A stretch of 49,763 bases of DNA from Geminicoccaceae bacterium. Its GTDB lineage: Bacteria > Pseudomonadota > Alphaproteobacteria > Geminicoccales > Geminicoccaceae. Position 1 is the stretch's first letter; the number at the start of each line of letters is the position of its first letter. A program made the position numbers and the translations under genes. The stretch lies in contig JANXAZ010000014.1 in assembly GCA_025062095.1 (NCBI GenBank), positions 30,085 through 79,847 of the forward strand. The letters run 5' to 3'. The notes under the pieces were generated by a model. That model had not been told where the DNA came from. It did not search any database and was given only the letters and a program-made list of their open reading frames with translations. Below, piece by piece: positions 19,101-26,837 of the stretch.

Positions 19101-19377
19101 CCTCCTCGTCGATCACGTCGACCACGTCGTCGACGGTGATCATGCCGAGAAGGCGTCCTTCCGGGCTCACCACCGGAGCCGAGACGAGACCGTACTGCTT
19201 GAACAGAAAGGCCACCTGCTCCTGGTCCATATCGGCGGGGACCAGATGCAACTGCTTCATGGTCAGCGAGCGGAGCGGCACTTCGCGCTTGCTGCGCACG
19301 AGCCGCGAGAGCGGAACCGCCCCCACAGGTCGGAACCGGACGTCGACGATGAACAGCTCGTAAAAGTCGTCGGGTAG
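16153..19377 (+). CDS. YfhO-like polytopic membrane protein lacking a stop at its expected end
   Basis: The recognisable part (about 780 residues, to about 18500) is a large membrane protein. It has about a dozen helices, an early PWDAKSQFWPH loop and a soluble C-terminal part with WHPWWFATVNG, as in YfhO/GT-C-fold glycosyltransferase-like proteins of lipid-linked glycan pathways. The natural end should be near VRFVFDPWHGAARELAAR. No in-frame stop follows, and the frame runs on to 19377, adding about 290 highly charged residues antisense to mgtE. A one-base shift would end it at 18563 instead. The start is uncertain: GTG at 16153 is the last usable one before helix 1 and has no clear ribosome-binding site. 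Either the stop was lost, there is a base error, or the overlap is real. Confidence 0.7.
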   Translation: MALRSRTREGPRQVAAFPHREAVLACAGLLLGWLWYARPWLTGAVTVPWDAKSQFWPHFRFLARCLATGESPLWMPHLFSGLAHVADPQSFLFSPYFLALAALLPDPDPRSFDVAVLALPLLGGAGVTLWSIDRGLRAPAALFGGLLFVAGGSVAWRLQHVGQLHSLAVLPWLLFALDRTIARASWRAACASGALFALLLAGRDQVALLGAYLASAFVAWRWFGAPDRLASIRRSFLPLSLAATLAVVAAAVPLLFTALETARSNRPAIDLQGAHRGSLHPALLFTFLTPHLFGSGGPMADFWGPPSFAWPDTDLFLAQNMGVLYLGAASFLVLVAAGSSRAAGPESRFFLLAASVALLYALGRYTPFFEFAWRWLPGVQLFRRPADATFLLTFALALSAASALNRMLDDPRPSGWAAGVVCALAGLGGAAVLASFRGRLGQAAPALLEAVLWFACAAVLLVGLARAVPERRLLVAWALVLFAVLDLARNNGPNGATGLPVRGEVDWSVLDPGAREPTLDVIAELARREPPEHAPRVELVGLGYPWPNAPLVRGLEHTLGHNPLRPAHYVAAVGAEDTIATVDQRRFTTAFPSWRSLLADLLGLRWIATPVPIETLDPRLSADPLPLRARTASAFVYENERALPRLLLASDWSLVRFETLLASGIPPEVDFRTTVLLEEDPGWTPSRPARPGTARFLVRSNAFVRIEADAPDGGVLVLHDPWHPWWFATVNGAPARILRANLLFRAVVVPAGRSEVRFVFDPWHGAARELAARTSALRLLPRRAAADRDASSQEPESREREEGEKADGVDRRGHEDRGGDRRIEAEAIEQKRDGDADERRDRDRAQDRKTEDDREVEKAEPDEGQSEGHDHDRGPVEGPHRQLLAEHLPGVRPGELFDRERAHDHGERLNAGVAPERGADRHEHGERHEFLDRGAEGVDHGGAERRRDHAHEQPGHAPARRGERAREDVGFRHPAELQEVVFGLLVDHVDHVVDGDHAEKASFRAHHRSRDETVLLEQKGHLLLVHIGGDQMQLLHGQRAERHFALAAHEPRERNRPHRSEPDVDDEQLVKVVG

Positions 19378-19920
19378 ATCCTCGTGCGCGCGCAGGAAAT
19401 CGATCGCTTGGCCCACCGTCCAGTAATCGGGCAGCGCCACGAACTCGCGCTGCATGAGCCGGCCGGCCGAATATTCCGGAAAAGCCAGGCCCTGCTCGAC
19501 GAAGGCGCGTTCCGACAGAGGCAGGGCTTGGAGGATCGCCCGCTGCAGCGCCGGGTCGAGATCGGAGAGCAGATCCACCGCGTCGTCCGTCTCGAGACGG
19601 GCGACGATCCGCGCCGCAGCTTCGGGACCGAGCTCGGCGACGAGCGCGGCCCGGACTTCCGAATCGAGATAACCCAGCGTATCCGCCGGCAGCTGTTCGC
19701 CGAGGGCGCGCACGAGCCCGACGCGCTCTTCCGCGTCCAACTGCTCGAGCAGATCGGCGAGATCGGCCGGATGCAGCGGCGCACAAAGCCCCGCCGCGAG
19801 GTCCGCGGCCGCGGCCGCGAGAGCCTCCTTGACCTCGAGGACGAGCGCCTCGCTGAGGCCGAGCGGCGGCGCCGGCGCCGCTTCCTCCGAGCGTTCGCGC
19901 GTGGCCGGCGTCTCGCTCAC
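18526..19920 (-). CDS. mgtE: Magnesium transporter MgtE
   Basis: This 464-aa protein has the full MgtE layout: an N-terminal superhelical domain (HPADLADLLEQLD), two CBS domains (about residues 145-265, with MITVDDVVDVIDEE) and five C-terminal helices. The selectivity region ALGGNAGVQTLAVVVRAL and the DPAIASSVFVTPTIDAIGF helix with its pore Asp are present. MgtE is a Mg2+-gated channel for Mg2+ uptake. The GTG at 19920 overlaps the maeB stop (GTGA). Its 3' half is overlapped antisense by the unterminated frame of the YfhO-like gene. Confidence 0.94.
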   Translation of the reverse strand: MSETPATRERSEEAAPAPPLGLSEALVLEVKEALAAAAADLAAGLCAPLHPADLADLLEQLDAEERVGLVRALGEQLPADTLGYLDSEVRAALVAELGPEAAARIVARLETDDAVDLLSDLDPALQRAILQALPLSERAFVEQGLAFPEYSAGRLMQREFVALPDYWTVGQAIDFLRAHEDLPDDFYELFIVDVRFRPVGAVPLSRLVRSKREVPLRSLTMKQLHLVPADMDQEQVAFLFKQYGLVSAPVVSPEGRLLGMITVDDVVDVIDEEAEDDLLKLGGVSETDVFASPLATARRRVPWLLVSMISATLGATVIDTFGASIEKLVALAVLMPISAALGGNAGVQTLAVVVRALAVKELTRANAWKVLGKELAVGALNGTAIMVVAFALTLVWFGLLDLAIVFSLSILCTITIAALIGVTVPLLLDRFGFDPAIASSVFVTPTIDAIGFFTFLSLATFWLL

Positions 19921-22205
19921 GCGCCCTCGGCCTGCTTGCGCGCGAGCGCGTCGACACAGGCGACCGCGCTCATGTTGACGATGCCGCGCGCCGTGACCGA
20001 AGCGTTGAGGATGTGCGCGGGCATGCGCGGTCCGATCAGGATCGGCCCGATCGTGACCGCTTCGGTGACGGCCTTGACCAGGTTGTAAGCCGCCGAAGCC
20101 GCATCCAGGCTCGGCATGATCAACAGATTGGCTTCGCCGGAAAGCGTCGAATCCGGCAACAACCGCCTGCGGATCGTCTCGGAGAGGGCGGTGTCCGCCT
20201 GCATCTCGCCGTCGACCTCGAGTTCGGGGGCGATCCGGCGCAAGATGGCGAGAGCCTCGCGCATCTTGCGCGCCGAAGCCGTATCGCGCGAGCCGAAATT
20301 GCTGTGCGAGACGAGCGCCACTTTGGGCACGAGGCCGAAACCGCGCACGATCTCGGCAGCGTGTACGGCCGTCGACGCGATCTGTTCGGGGGAAGGATCC
20401 TCGGAGACCGAGGTGTCGGCGATGAAAAGCCCGCCGCGATCGAGCACGAGCCCGTGCACGGCAGAGGCCTCGCGCATCTCGGGCCGCAAGCCGAGCACGT
20501 CGAGGACGTGGCGCAGATGCGCGAGGAAGCGTCCGACCGGCCCGGCGAGCATCGCATCGGCCTCGCCGCGCGCGACCATGATCGCGGCGATCACTGTCCG
20601 ACGCGTCCGTACCACCTCGCGGGCCACCTCGGGCGTCACGCCCGAGCGGCCCATGCGCTTTTGGTAGAAAGCGACGTAGTCGTTGTACCGCGGATCGCTG
20701 TCCGGATTGCAGAGCTCGAAATCGCGGCCCGGCTCCAAGCGCAGGCCGAAGCGACGGATCCGATTGGCGACGACCTCCGGCCGGCCGATGAGAATGGGCC
20801 GCGCGAGGCCCTCTTCGACCACCACTTGAACGGCGCGCAGCACCCGCTCCTCTTCGCCGTCCGTGTACACCAAGCGCTGCGGATGGGCGCGCGCCCGCTC
20901 GAAAAGCGGACGCATGAGAAAACCGGATTTGTAGGCGCGCTCCTGCAGCCGCGCACGATAGCCGGCGAGATCCCGAATCGGGCGAGTGGCGACCCCGCTT
21001 TTCATCGCCGCTTCGGCCACCGCTACCGGCAATTCGACGATCAGCCGCGGATCGAAAGGCTTGGGGATCAGATAATCGGGCCCGAAGGCAAGCTGCTCTT
21101 GGCCGTACGCAGCGGTCACCGTCTCGGGCGTGGGCTCGCGGGCGAGCCGCGCTAGCGCGTGCACGCAGGCGATCCGCATCGCCTCGTCGATGCGCGTGGC
21201 GCCGACGTCGAGTGCGCCGCGGAAGATGAAGGGAAAGCACAGGACGTTGTTGACCTGATTGGGATAGTCGCTCCTCCCTGTAGCGACGATGGCATCCGGC
21301 CGGACCGCCTTGACATCTTCCGGCATGATCTCGGGGACGGGGTTGGCGAGGGCGAAGACGATGGGCTTGTCCGCCATGCTCGCCACCATTTCCGGCGTCA
21401 CCACCCGCGGAGCAGACAGCCCGAGGAGTACATCGGCGCCCCGGATCGCCTGCGCGAGGGTGCGGTGCTCGGTGCGCGCGGCCCAGCGCGCCTTCCAAGG
21501 ATCCATGAGGCGCTCGCGACCTTCGTAGACCACGCCTTCGATATCGGTCGCGATCACCTGCTCGCGTCTCAGGCCCAGCTTGGCGAGGAGCTCGAGGCAG
21601 GCGAGCGCGGCCGCACCGGCCCCGCTCGTCACCAGGCGGATGTCTTCCAGCCGCTTGCCCACGAGCTCGAGCGCGTTGAGAAGAGCCGCGGCGACGATGA
21701 TGGCGGTTCCGTGCTGGTCGTCGTGGAATACCGGGATGCGCATCCGCTCTTGCAGCCGGCGCTCGATCTCGAAGCACTCCGGCGCCTTGATGTCCTCGAG
21801 ATTGATGGCTCCGAAGGTGGGCTCGAGCGCGGCCACGATCTCGACGAAACGATCGACGTCGCGCGCGTCGACCTCGATGTCGAAGGCGTCTATGCCGGCG
21901 AATTTCTTGAACAGGACGGCTTTGCCCTCCATCACCGGCTTGGCGGCGAGGGGGCCCACGGCGCCCAGACCGAGCACCGCGGTGCCGTTGGTCACCACGG
22001 CGACGAGATTGGCGCGTGCGGTGAGCTCGGCGGCCGCGCCGGGATCGCCCGCGATGGCCTCGCAGGCCGCGGCCACGCCCGGAGAATAGGCGAGGGAAAG
22101 GTCGCGCTGGGTAGCGAGCGGCTTGCTCGCGACGACGGCGAGTTTGCCAGGAACCGGGCTTCGATGGTAGTCGAGCGCGTCCAGGCGCAGCCGGTCCTCG
22201 CTCAT
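19917..22205 (-). CDS. maeB: NADP-dependent malic enzyme with phosphotransacetylase-like domain
   Basis: This 762-aa protein is a MaeB-type malic enzyme that decarboxylates malate to pyruvate. The N-terminal part carries [24 protein letters not shown], the catalytic-lysine region [14 protein letters not shown] and FHDDQHGTA; an NAD(P)-binding domain follows. The C-terminal third (about 430-760) is the phosphate acetyltransferase-like domain typical of this class and thought to be regulatory. The length matches E. coli MaeB (about 759). The open frame begins earlier, but the ATG at 22205 gives the conserved N-terminus and avoids running into the tRNA gene. It is coupled to mgtE by GTGA. Confidence 0.95.
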   Translation of the reverse strand: MSEDRLRLDALDYHRSPVPGKLAVVASKPLATQRDLSLAYSPGVAAACEAIAGDPGAAAELTARANLVAVVTNGTAVLGLGAVGPLAAKPVMEGKAVLFKKFAGIDAFDIEVDARDVDRFVEIVAALEPTFGAINLEDIKAPECFEIERRLQERMRIPVFHDDQHGTAIIVAAALLNALELVGKRLEDIRLVTSGAGAAALACLELLAKLGLRREQVIATDIEGVVYEGRERLMDPWKARWAARTEHRTLAQAIRGADVLLGLSAPRVVTPEMVASMADKPIVFALANPVPEIMPEDVKAVRPDAIVATGRSDYPNQVNNVLCFPFIFRGALDVGATRIDEAMRIACVHALARLAREPTPETVTAAYGQEQLAFGPDYLIPKPFDPRLIVELPVAVAEAAMKSGVATRPIRDLAGYRARLQERAYKSGFLMRPLFERARAHPQRLVYTDGEEERVLRAVQVVVEEGLARPILIGRPEVVANRIRRFGLRLEPGRDFELCNPDSDPRYNDYVAFYQKRMGRSGVTPEVAREVVRTRRTVIAAIMVARGEADAMLAGPVGRFLAHLRHVLDVLGLRPEMREASAVHGLVLDRGGLFIADTSVSEDPSPEQIASTAVHAAEIVRGFGLVPKVALVSHSNFGSRDTASARKMREALAILRRIAPELEVDGEMQADTALSETIRRRLLPDSTLSGEANLLIMPSLDAASAAYNLVKAVTEAVTIGPILIGPRMPAHILNASVTARGIVNMSAVACVDALARKQAEGA

Positions 22206-22249
22206 GCGCTGTGATCCGGATTCGAACGGGGCCCGCTGCGCGGGTCGGA

Positions 22250-22336
22250 TGGTGCGGTCGAGAAGACTCGAACTTCCACGGCCCGAAGGCCACCAGCCCC
22301 TCAAGCTGGCGCGTCTACCAATTCCGCCACGACCGC
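22250..22336 (-). tRNA. tRNA-Leu (GAG)
   Basis: The minus strand folds into a complete 87-nt tRNA including an encoded CCA. The acceptor stem GCGGTCG pairs with CGACCGC, and the D-arm carries TTGGTAGACGC. The anticodon loop TTGAGGG has GAG (22300-22302), flanked by CCAGC/GCTGG. A long variable arm follows, as in class II tRNAs, and the T-arm contains GTTCGAGTC. It lies 45 nt upstream of maeB on the same strand. Confidence 0.96.
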
Positions 22337-22355
22337 ACTATGAGGGCGCCATGAG

Positions 22356-22385
22356 GTATCTGGCGTGCGCGGGCCATTAGCGCAA
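22356..22385 (-). promoter_or_regulatory. Candidate promoter for tRNA-Leu
   Basis: On the minus strand TTGCGC (22380-22385) and AGATAC (22356-22361) are 18 nt apart, and the -10 lies about 20 nt before the mature tRNA 5' end. The match is modest. Confidence 0.3.
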
Positions 22386-22403
22386 GGGGCGGCCGCAGGC
22401 AAG

Positions 22404-23057
22404 ATGGAACGGAGGGCGCCGGAGTGGCGCATCTCCCCCGGCCTCGTCGACTATCCCGAGGCCGTGGCGGCCATGGAGGAGCGAGTCGCGGCCATCCGCG
22501 CCGGTACCGCGGCGGAGCTCGTCTGGCTGCTCGAGCACCCGCCCCTTTATACCGCCGGCACGAGCGCCGACCCGGCCGAACTGTTGGACCCGCATCGTTT
22601 TCCCGTCTTCAAGACGGGCCGGGGCGGCCGCTTCACCTATCACGGGCCGGGCCAGCGCGTCGCTTACGTCATGCTCGACCTTCTGGCGCGCGGCTGCGAT
22701 CTCCGAGGCCACGTCCGGCGGCTCGAGGAATGGGTCATCCGCGCCCTCGCCCGGCTCGGGGTCGAGGCCAAGCGCTGTTCGGGTCGGATCGGGGTGTGGG
22801 TGGATCTCCCCGACGGCCGGGAGGCCAAGATCGCAGCCGTGGGCGTGCGCGTGCGGCGCTGGGTGAGCTATCACGGCCTGTCCCTCAACGTCGCACCGGA
22901 CCTCGAACATTTCAGCGGGATCGTTCCCTGCGGCCTGGCCGATTACCCGGTCACCTCGCTGCGCGCGCTCGGCTTTCCGTTCGCGATGGCGGAGGTGGAC
23001 GAGGCTCTCGCCGCCACGTTTCCCGATGTGTTCGGTCCGGGCGCCGAACAGACCTAG
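22404..23057 (+). CDS. lipB: Octanoyl-[ACP]:protein N-octanoyltransferase
   Basis: This 217-aa protein is LipB, which moves octanoyl from acyl-carrier protein to lipoyl domains in lipoic acid synthesis. The signatures are [15 protein letters not shown], the KIAAVGVRV loop with the catalytic Lys, and [16 protein letters not shown] with the active-site Cys. The start at 22404 (ATG, with an AGG-type ribosome-binding site) was preferred to an upstream GTG at 22365, which would add 13 poorly conserved residues. It is divergent from the tRNA-Leu gene and followed after 36 bp by the pentapeptide-repeat gene. Confidence 0.94.
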   Translation: MERRAPEWRISPGLVDYPEAVAAMEERVAAIRAGTAAELVWLLEHPPLYTAGTSADPAELLDPHRFPVFKTGRGGRFTYHGPGQRVAYVMLDLLARGCDLRGHVRRLEEWVIRALARLGVEAKRCSGRIGVWVDLPDGREAKIAAVGVRVRRWVSYHGLSLNVAPDLEHFSGIVPCGLADYPVTSLRALGFPFAMAEVDEALAATFPDVFGPGAEQT

Positions 23058-23093
23058 ACAAGAGCCGGGCAGAGCCGCCATTTCGCCCCTGCC

Positions 23094-23699
23094 ATGAGCA
23101 CCCTTTTCGCCGCTTCGCCGGTCGTCGCCGGCGATCCCCTCCGACCGGCGCGGGCGTTCTTGACCGCCCTGTGCGTCTTGTGGACCGCGACCGCCCCGGC
23201 GCACGGGGCTTGCACCGACCTCGCCGCACCGGGGGTCGACTGGCGACGTTGTCGGCTCGACGGTGCCGCCCTCGAGGGGGTCGATCTTTCCGGTGCGCGG
23301 ATCACCGATGCCTGGTTTCAGCGCGCGCAGCTGCGCGGTGCCCGGCTCGTGGGCGTGGACGGACGACGAGCCCGCTTCATCTCCGCCGATTTGCGCGGGG
23401 TGATTTTCGATCGTTCGGATCTCGTGGGCGCCGATTTCACCAACGCCGATCTGCGCGGGGCCTCGCTCAAGCAGACCGACCTCCGCCGCGCGCGGCTGTT
23501 CCGGGCGGACCTTCGCGATGCCGATCTCACCGGCGCCAACCTCGAAGGTGCCGATCTCCTGCACGCCGAACTCGCCGGCGCCCGTTGGATCGACGGGACG
23601 AGCATCTGCGCGCCCGATTCGATCGGTCGTTGTCACCCGCTACCGCCGAGCGGAGACGCGCGCACGACGCCCCCGCCTTCACCCCTCGTCCGCGATTGA
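23094..23699 (+). CDS. Exported pentapeptide-repeat protein
   Basis: This 201-aa protein starts with a probable signal peptide (hydrophobic FLTALCVLWTATAPAHG before a Cys). It continues with about 110 residues of A(D/N)LXX pentapeptide repeats from about residue 50, such as ADLRG, ADFTN, ADLRD, ANLEG and ADLLH, which form a right-handed quadrilateral beta-helix. A short Cys- and Pro-rich tail follows (SICAPDSIGRC). The function is unknown; the family is structural and often mediates protein binding. Export to the periplasm is the notable point. Its last 21 nt overlap the convergent GGDEF-EAL gene, and lipB lies 36 bp upstream. Confidence 0.85.
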   Translation: MSTLFAASPVVAGDPLRPARAFLTALCVLWTATAPAHGACTDLAAPGVDWRRCRLDGAALEGVDLSGARITDAWFQRAQLRGARLVGVDGRRARFISADLRGVIFDRSDLVGADFTNADLRGASLKQTDLRRARLFRADLRDADLTGANLEGADLLHAELAGARWIDGTSICAPDSIGRCHPLPPSGDARTTPPPSPLVRD

Positions 23700-26591
23700 G
23701 AACTCTTCGCCCTCGATGCGACCGTGCCGGAGGATCGGCAGGAGCTGATCGGCCGGCAAGGCGCGGCTCGCGAAGAACCCTTGCATCTCCTGGCAGCCCA
23801 TGCGCCGCAGCAGGCGCAGCTGTTGGGCGGTTTCGACGCCCTCGGCGACGACGTTGAGCCCGAGGGAGACGCCGAGCGCGACGATCGCTTGCACGATCGT
23901 CGCACTCGACGGGTCGCGGTCGAGGTCCTGCACGAAGGAGCGGTCGATCTTGAGCGAGCGGATCGGAAAAGAGCGCAGATAGGCGAGCGAACTGTACCCC
24001 GTGCCGAAATCGTCGATCGCGAGTGCGACGCCCAGAAGGGTCAGGGCGCGCATCCGCTTCTGGGACTCGCCGGCCTCCCGCATGACCACGCTCTCGGTGA
24101 GCTCGAGCTCCAGGCAGCGCGCCGGAAAGCCCGTGCGCTCGAGGATCGCCCGGATCTTCTCGGGCAGCTCGGGGTGCTGGAACTGGCGCGCGGAGAGGTT
24201 CACCCCCAACCGTAGGTCCGGCCGCTCGAGTTCCTCCTGCCAGCGCCGCACCTGCAGACAAGCGGTCTCCATCGCCCAATAGCCGATGGGCAGGATGAGG
24301 CCGGTCTCCTCGGCCAAGGGGATGAACTCGCCCGGGGGAACCAGGCCGAGCTCGGGATGGAACCACCGCACGAGCGCTTCCACCCCGACCACGCGGCCCG
24401 TGCGCAACGATATCTGCGGTTGGTAATAAACGACGAGTTCGCCGTTCTCGAGGGCCCTGCGCAGTCGGTTCTCGAGCATCAGCCGCTCGAAGGCCTGCGC
24501 GTTCATGTCGTTGGTGTAGAACTGTACGTGGCCGCGGCCGAGCTCCTTGGCTCGCCCGAGAGCGGTATCCGCGTTCTTGACGAGGGTGCTCGCGTCTTCC
24601 CCGTCGTGCGGGAAGACGGCGATGCCGATCCCCGCCGTGACGGTGAGCTCGTGGCCGTCGACGGTGAAAGGCGGTTCCAAGGCGTGCAAGAGCTTGTGCG
24701 CGATCTTGACGATCGGGTCGGTGCCCGCGAGCCCGGTGACGAGCACGAGATAACGATCGCTCGCCAGACGCGCCACCGTGTCGCTGCGCCGCAAAGCGCC
24801 GCGCAGCCGCTCGCCCACGGCCTTCAAGAGCTGATCGCCGCGTTCGAGACCGAGGGAATCGTTGACGAGCTTGAAGCGGTCGAGGTCGACGATCATCACC
24901 GCCAGGAGTTGCCCGGCTCGACGGGCCCGCTCGATCGCTTGCGAGAGCCGGTCGTTGAACAACAGACGGTTGGGAAGGCCGGTGAGCGGATCGAGGTAGG
25001 CGAGCGTCCGCAGCGTCTCCTCGGTGTAACGCGAAAGCGTCGCATCGCGCAGGGTGAGGAGCACCGCCACGTCGGCGGCCGCGAGAGGCCTCGCTTCGAC
25101 CTCGAGAAGGACCGGCTCCCCGCTCGCCCGCCGGCCCCGCAGCTCGCGCACCGCTCCCGTGCGCGGCAGCTCTTCGAGAAGAAGACGCGCGAGCGTCGAA
25201 GGCTCCTCGCCGATCACGAGCTCCTCGAAGGGCCGCCCCAGCAGCGCCGAACGATCGCGCCCGAACAGTCGCTCCGCGGCCCGGTTGACGAAACCGATCG
25301 TCCCGCCGCGCTCGAGACCCACGAGCGCGACGGCGACCGCATCGAGGAGCGCGAGCTCGGAAACCGGCGGGCCGACGACGGGGGCCGCCGCTTCGACCGG
25401 ACCCGCAGCCGGTGCCGCCTCGGCTCCGGAAGGTGCACCGGGTTCGAAAGGAGGGGCGAGCGCTGCCGCGCCCTCGGTGCGAGGCGGCACGAGGCCCTCG
25501 GGTCGCAGGACGGCGATCACGAGCTCGGGGGAGATCGGCGTCAGGCTCGCCTCGATGCGCAGCCGCGCGCGGGGCGTGTGGGCGGTGAGCCGGCCGACGA
25601 CGCTCTCGCGCGTCGCGAGCGCCTCGTCCACGAGCTCGAGCCAGAGGTCGTGATCGCGCGGTGCGAGAACGAGCTCCATCGCATGGGGCAGAGGCTTGCG
25701 GACGATGTCGGCGAACTCCGTGGCCGGTGCGGCCGAGGCCCACAGCAACCTTCCCTGTGCGTCGACCAGACAGACGAGCTCGTGAAGATGTCGGGCGAGG
25801 ACCCCGGCGGCGCGCTCGGCGAGGCTTCGCTCGCGGGCGCTTCGCCGTTCTTCGGTCGCTTCGCCCAACACCCCGACGATCATCCGCACGGTGCCTTCGG
25901 CATCGCGCACGGGGCGGGCGGAGTCGCGAACGCGGCGGATCTCGCCCGCGGCGGTGGCGATCGAGTACTCGACCGTGGAGTCCTGACCGGAGAGCAGCCG
26001 CTGCAGCCGCGCGCGCACGAGCGCGCGGTCGGGAAGGCGAGCGAGGCCCGTAGGACCGCCGGCGAGCGCGGGATCGCCTTCGGAACGACCACAGGCGGCA
26101 TAAAACGAGGCTTCGGCCCACACGAGCCGGAGCTGCAGATCGTCGCCCACGACGAGAAGATAACAGCCGTCCCGCGCGAGCCCCTTCCAGGGTTCCAGGC
26201 CGCGGACGAGGCGGGCGACCGGATCGCCCGGGGTTTCGAACCACAGCACGCTCAGGTCTTCGATGCCCGGCAGATGGACCAGGCGTGCGTGGACCTCGAG
26301 GGGCCCTTCGCGAGCGCTCGCCAACGCGAGGGACCCTTCGAAAGCCTCGCGCGCCGCGATCGCCGCGAACAGCCGAACCAGCCGCTCGCGCGGTTGCGCA
26401 GGATCGAGGAGCCGGCGCAGCGAGCGCCCGGCGACCGCGCTCGCCTCCTGCCCGAGGAGCTCGAGCAACTTCCGGTTGATAGCTACGACCTCGGGCGCCG
26501 GACGCAGCGAGGGTCCCCCCCGCAGCAGGAGCCCGGCCTCGCTCGTGGTCTCGAGCAGAGCCGCGAGCTCGCGGCGGAATTCAGCTGGCAC
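23679..26591 (-). CDS. PAS-GGDEF-EAL protein, probable c-di-GMP phosphodiesterase
   Basis: This 970-aa protein has several PAS-like sensor regions in the first 500 residues, an Ala/Pro-rich linker (about 370-405), a GGDEF domain and a C-terminal EAL domain. No membrane helix is evident, so it is likely a cytoplasmic sensor. The GGDEF signature is replaced by ASDRY (residues 610-614), so cyclase activity is unlikely. The EAL domain keeps EAL (738-740), the DDFGTGYSS loop (860-868) and GVNLSARQF, so it should hydrolyse c-di-GMP, with the degenerate GGDEF perhaps binding GTP as a regulator (inference from known homologues). The ATG at 26591 gives a complete first PAS region. Confidence 0.92.
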   Translation of the reverse strand: MPAEFRRELAALLETTSEAGLLLRGGPSLRPAPEVVAINRKLLELLGQEASAVAGRSLRRLLDPAQPRERLVRLFAAIAAREAFEGSLALASAREGPLEVHARLVHLPGIEDLSVLWFETPGDPVARLVRGLEPWKGLARDGCYLLVVGDDLQLRLVWAEASFYAACGRSEGDPALAGGPTGLARLPDRALVRARLQRLLSGQDSTVEYSIATAAGEIRRVRDSARPVRDAEGTVRMIVGVLGEATEERRSARERSLAERAAGVLARHLHELVCLVDAQGRLLWASAAPATEFADIVRKPLPHAMELVLAPRDHDLWLELVDEALATRESVVGRLTAHTPRARLRIEASLTPISPELVIAVLRPEGLVPPRTEGAAALAPPFEPGAPSGAEAAPAAGPVEAAAPVVGPPVSELALLDAVAVALVGLERGGTIGFVNRAAERLFGRDRSALLGRPFEELVIGEEPSTLARLLLEELPRTGAVRELRGRRASGEPVLLEVEARPLAAADVAVLLTLRDATLSRYTEETLRTLAYLDPLTGLPNRLLFNDRLSQAIERARRAGQLLAVMIVDLDRFKLVNDSLGLERGDQLLKAVGERLRGALRRSDTVARLASDRYLVLVTGLAGTDPIVKIAHKLLHALEPPFTVDGHELTVTAGIGIAVFPHDGEDASTLVKNADTALGRAKELGRGHVQFYTNDMNAQAFERLMLENRLRRALENGELVVYYQPQISLRTGRVVGVEALVRWFHPELGLVPPGEFIPLAEETGLILPIGYWAMETACLQVRRWQEELERPDLRLGVNLSARQFQHPELPEKIRAILERTGFPARCLELELTESVVMREAGESQKRMRALTLLGVALAIDDFGTGYSSLAYLRSFPIRSLKIDRSFVQDLDRDPSSATIVQAIVALGVSLGLNVVAEGVETAQQLRLLRRMGCQEMQGFFASRALPADQLLPILRHGRIEGEEFSIADEG

Positions 26592-26725
26592 GGACGGAAA
26601 GTGGCGGCGGGCGCCGCGCGTCTTTCCGGGCGGCTCCGACCCGGTGTCGCGACTTAGAAGCAGCGGCGCGAGTTTTAGGAAGAAATACTGTATCGCGGCT
26701 CATCGTCTCGGTATCGATATCCGAT

Positions 26726-26752
26726 CGCGGCAACGGGCCGCGGCGATTTTTT
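26726..26752 (+). terminator. Rho-independent-terminator-like hairpin facing plus strand
   Basis: A 6-bp GC stem (26726-26731 with 26737-26742), a 5-nt loop and, after GCGA, a run of six T (26747-26752) form a terminator-like element on the plus strand. Both flanking genes are on the minus strand, so no coding gene would use it. The surrounding 246-bp gap (26592-26837) is AT-richer than average. Confidence 0.4.
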
Positions 26753-26837
26753 CTTCATTCAACCAGAACGGACCCACCACCGAAAGTCGGCTGCACTCGG
26801 GACGGATCTCCACGAGCGCGTGCGCGTGCTCGACGGA

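Noticed and set aside
22250-22336. tRNA-Leu and tRNA-Val as possible attachment sites
   Set aside because: No integrase, no duplicated tRNA 3' end and no foreign-looking island next to either tRNA.
24357-26657. Long plus-strand open frame opposite the GGDEF-EAL gene
   Set aside because: It has the composition of an antisense shadow (Arg, Glu, Gly, His), with no motif, while the opposite strand has intact domains.
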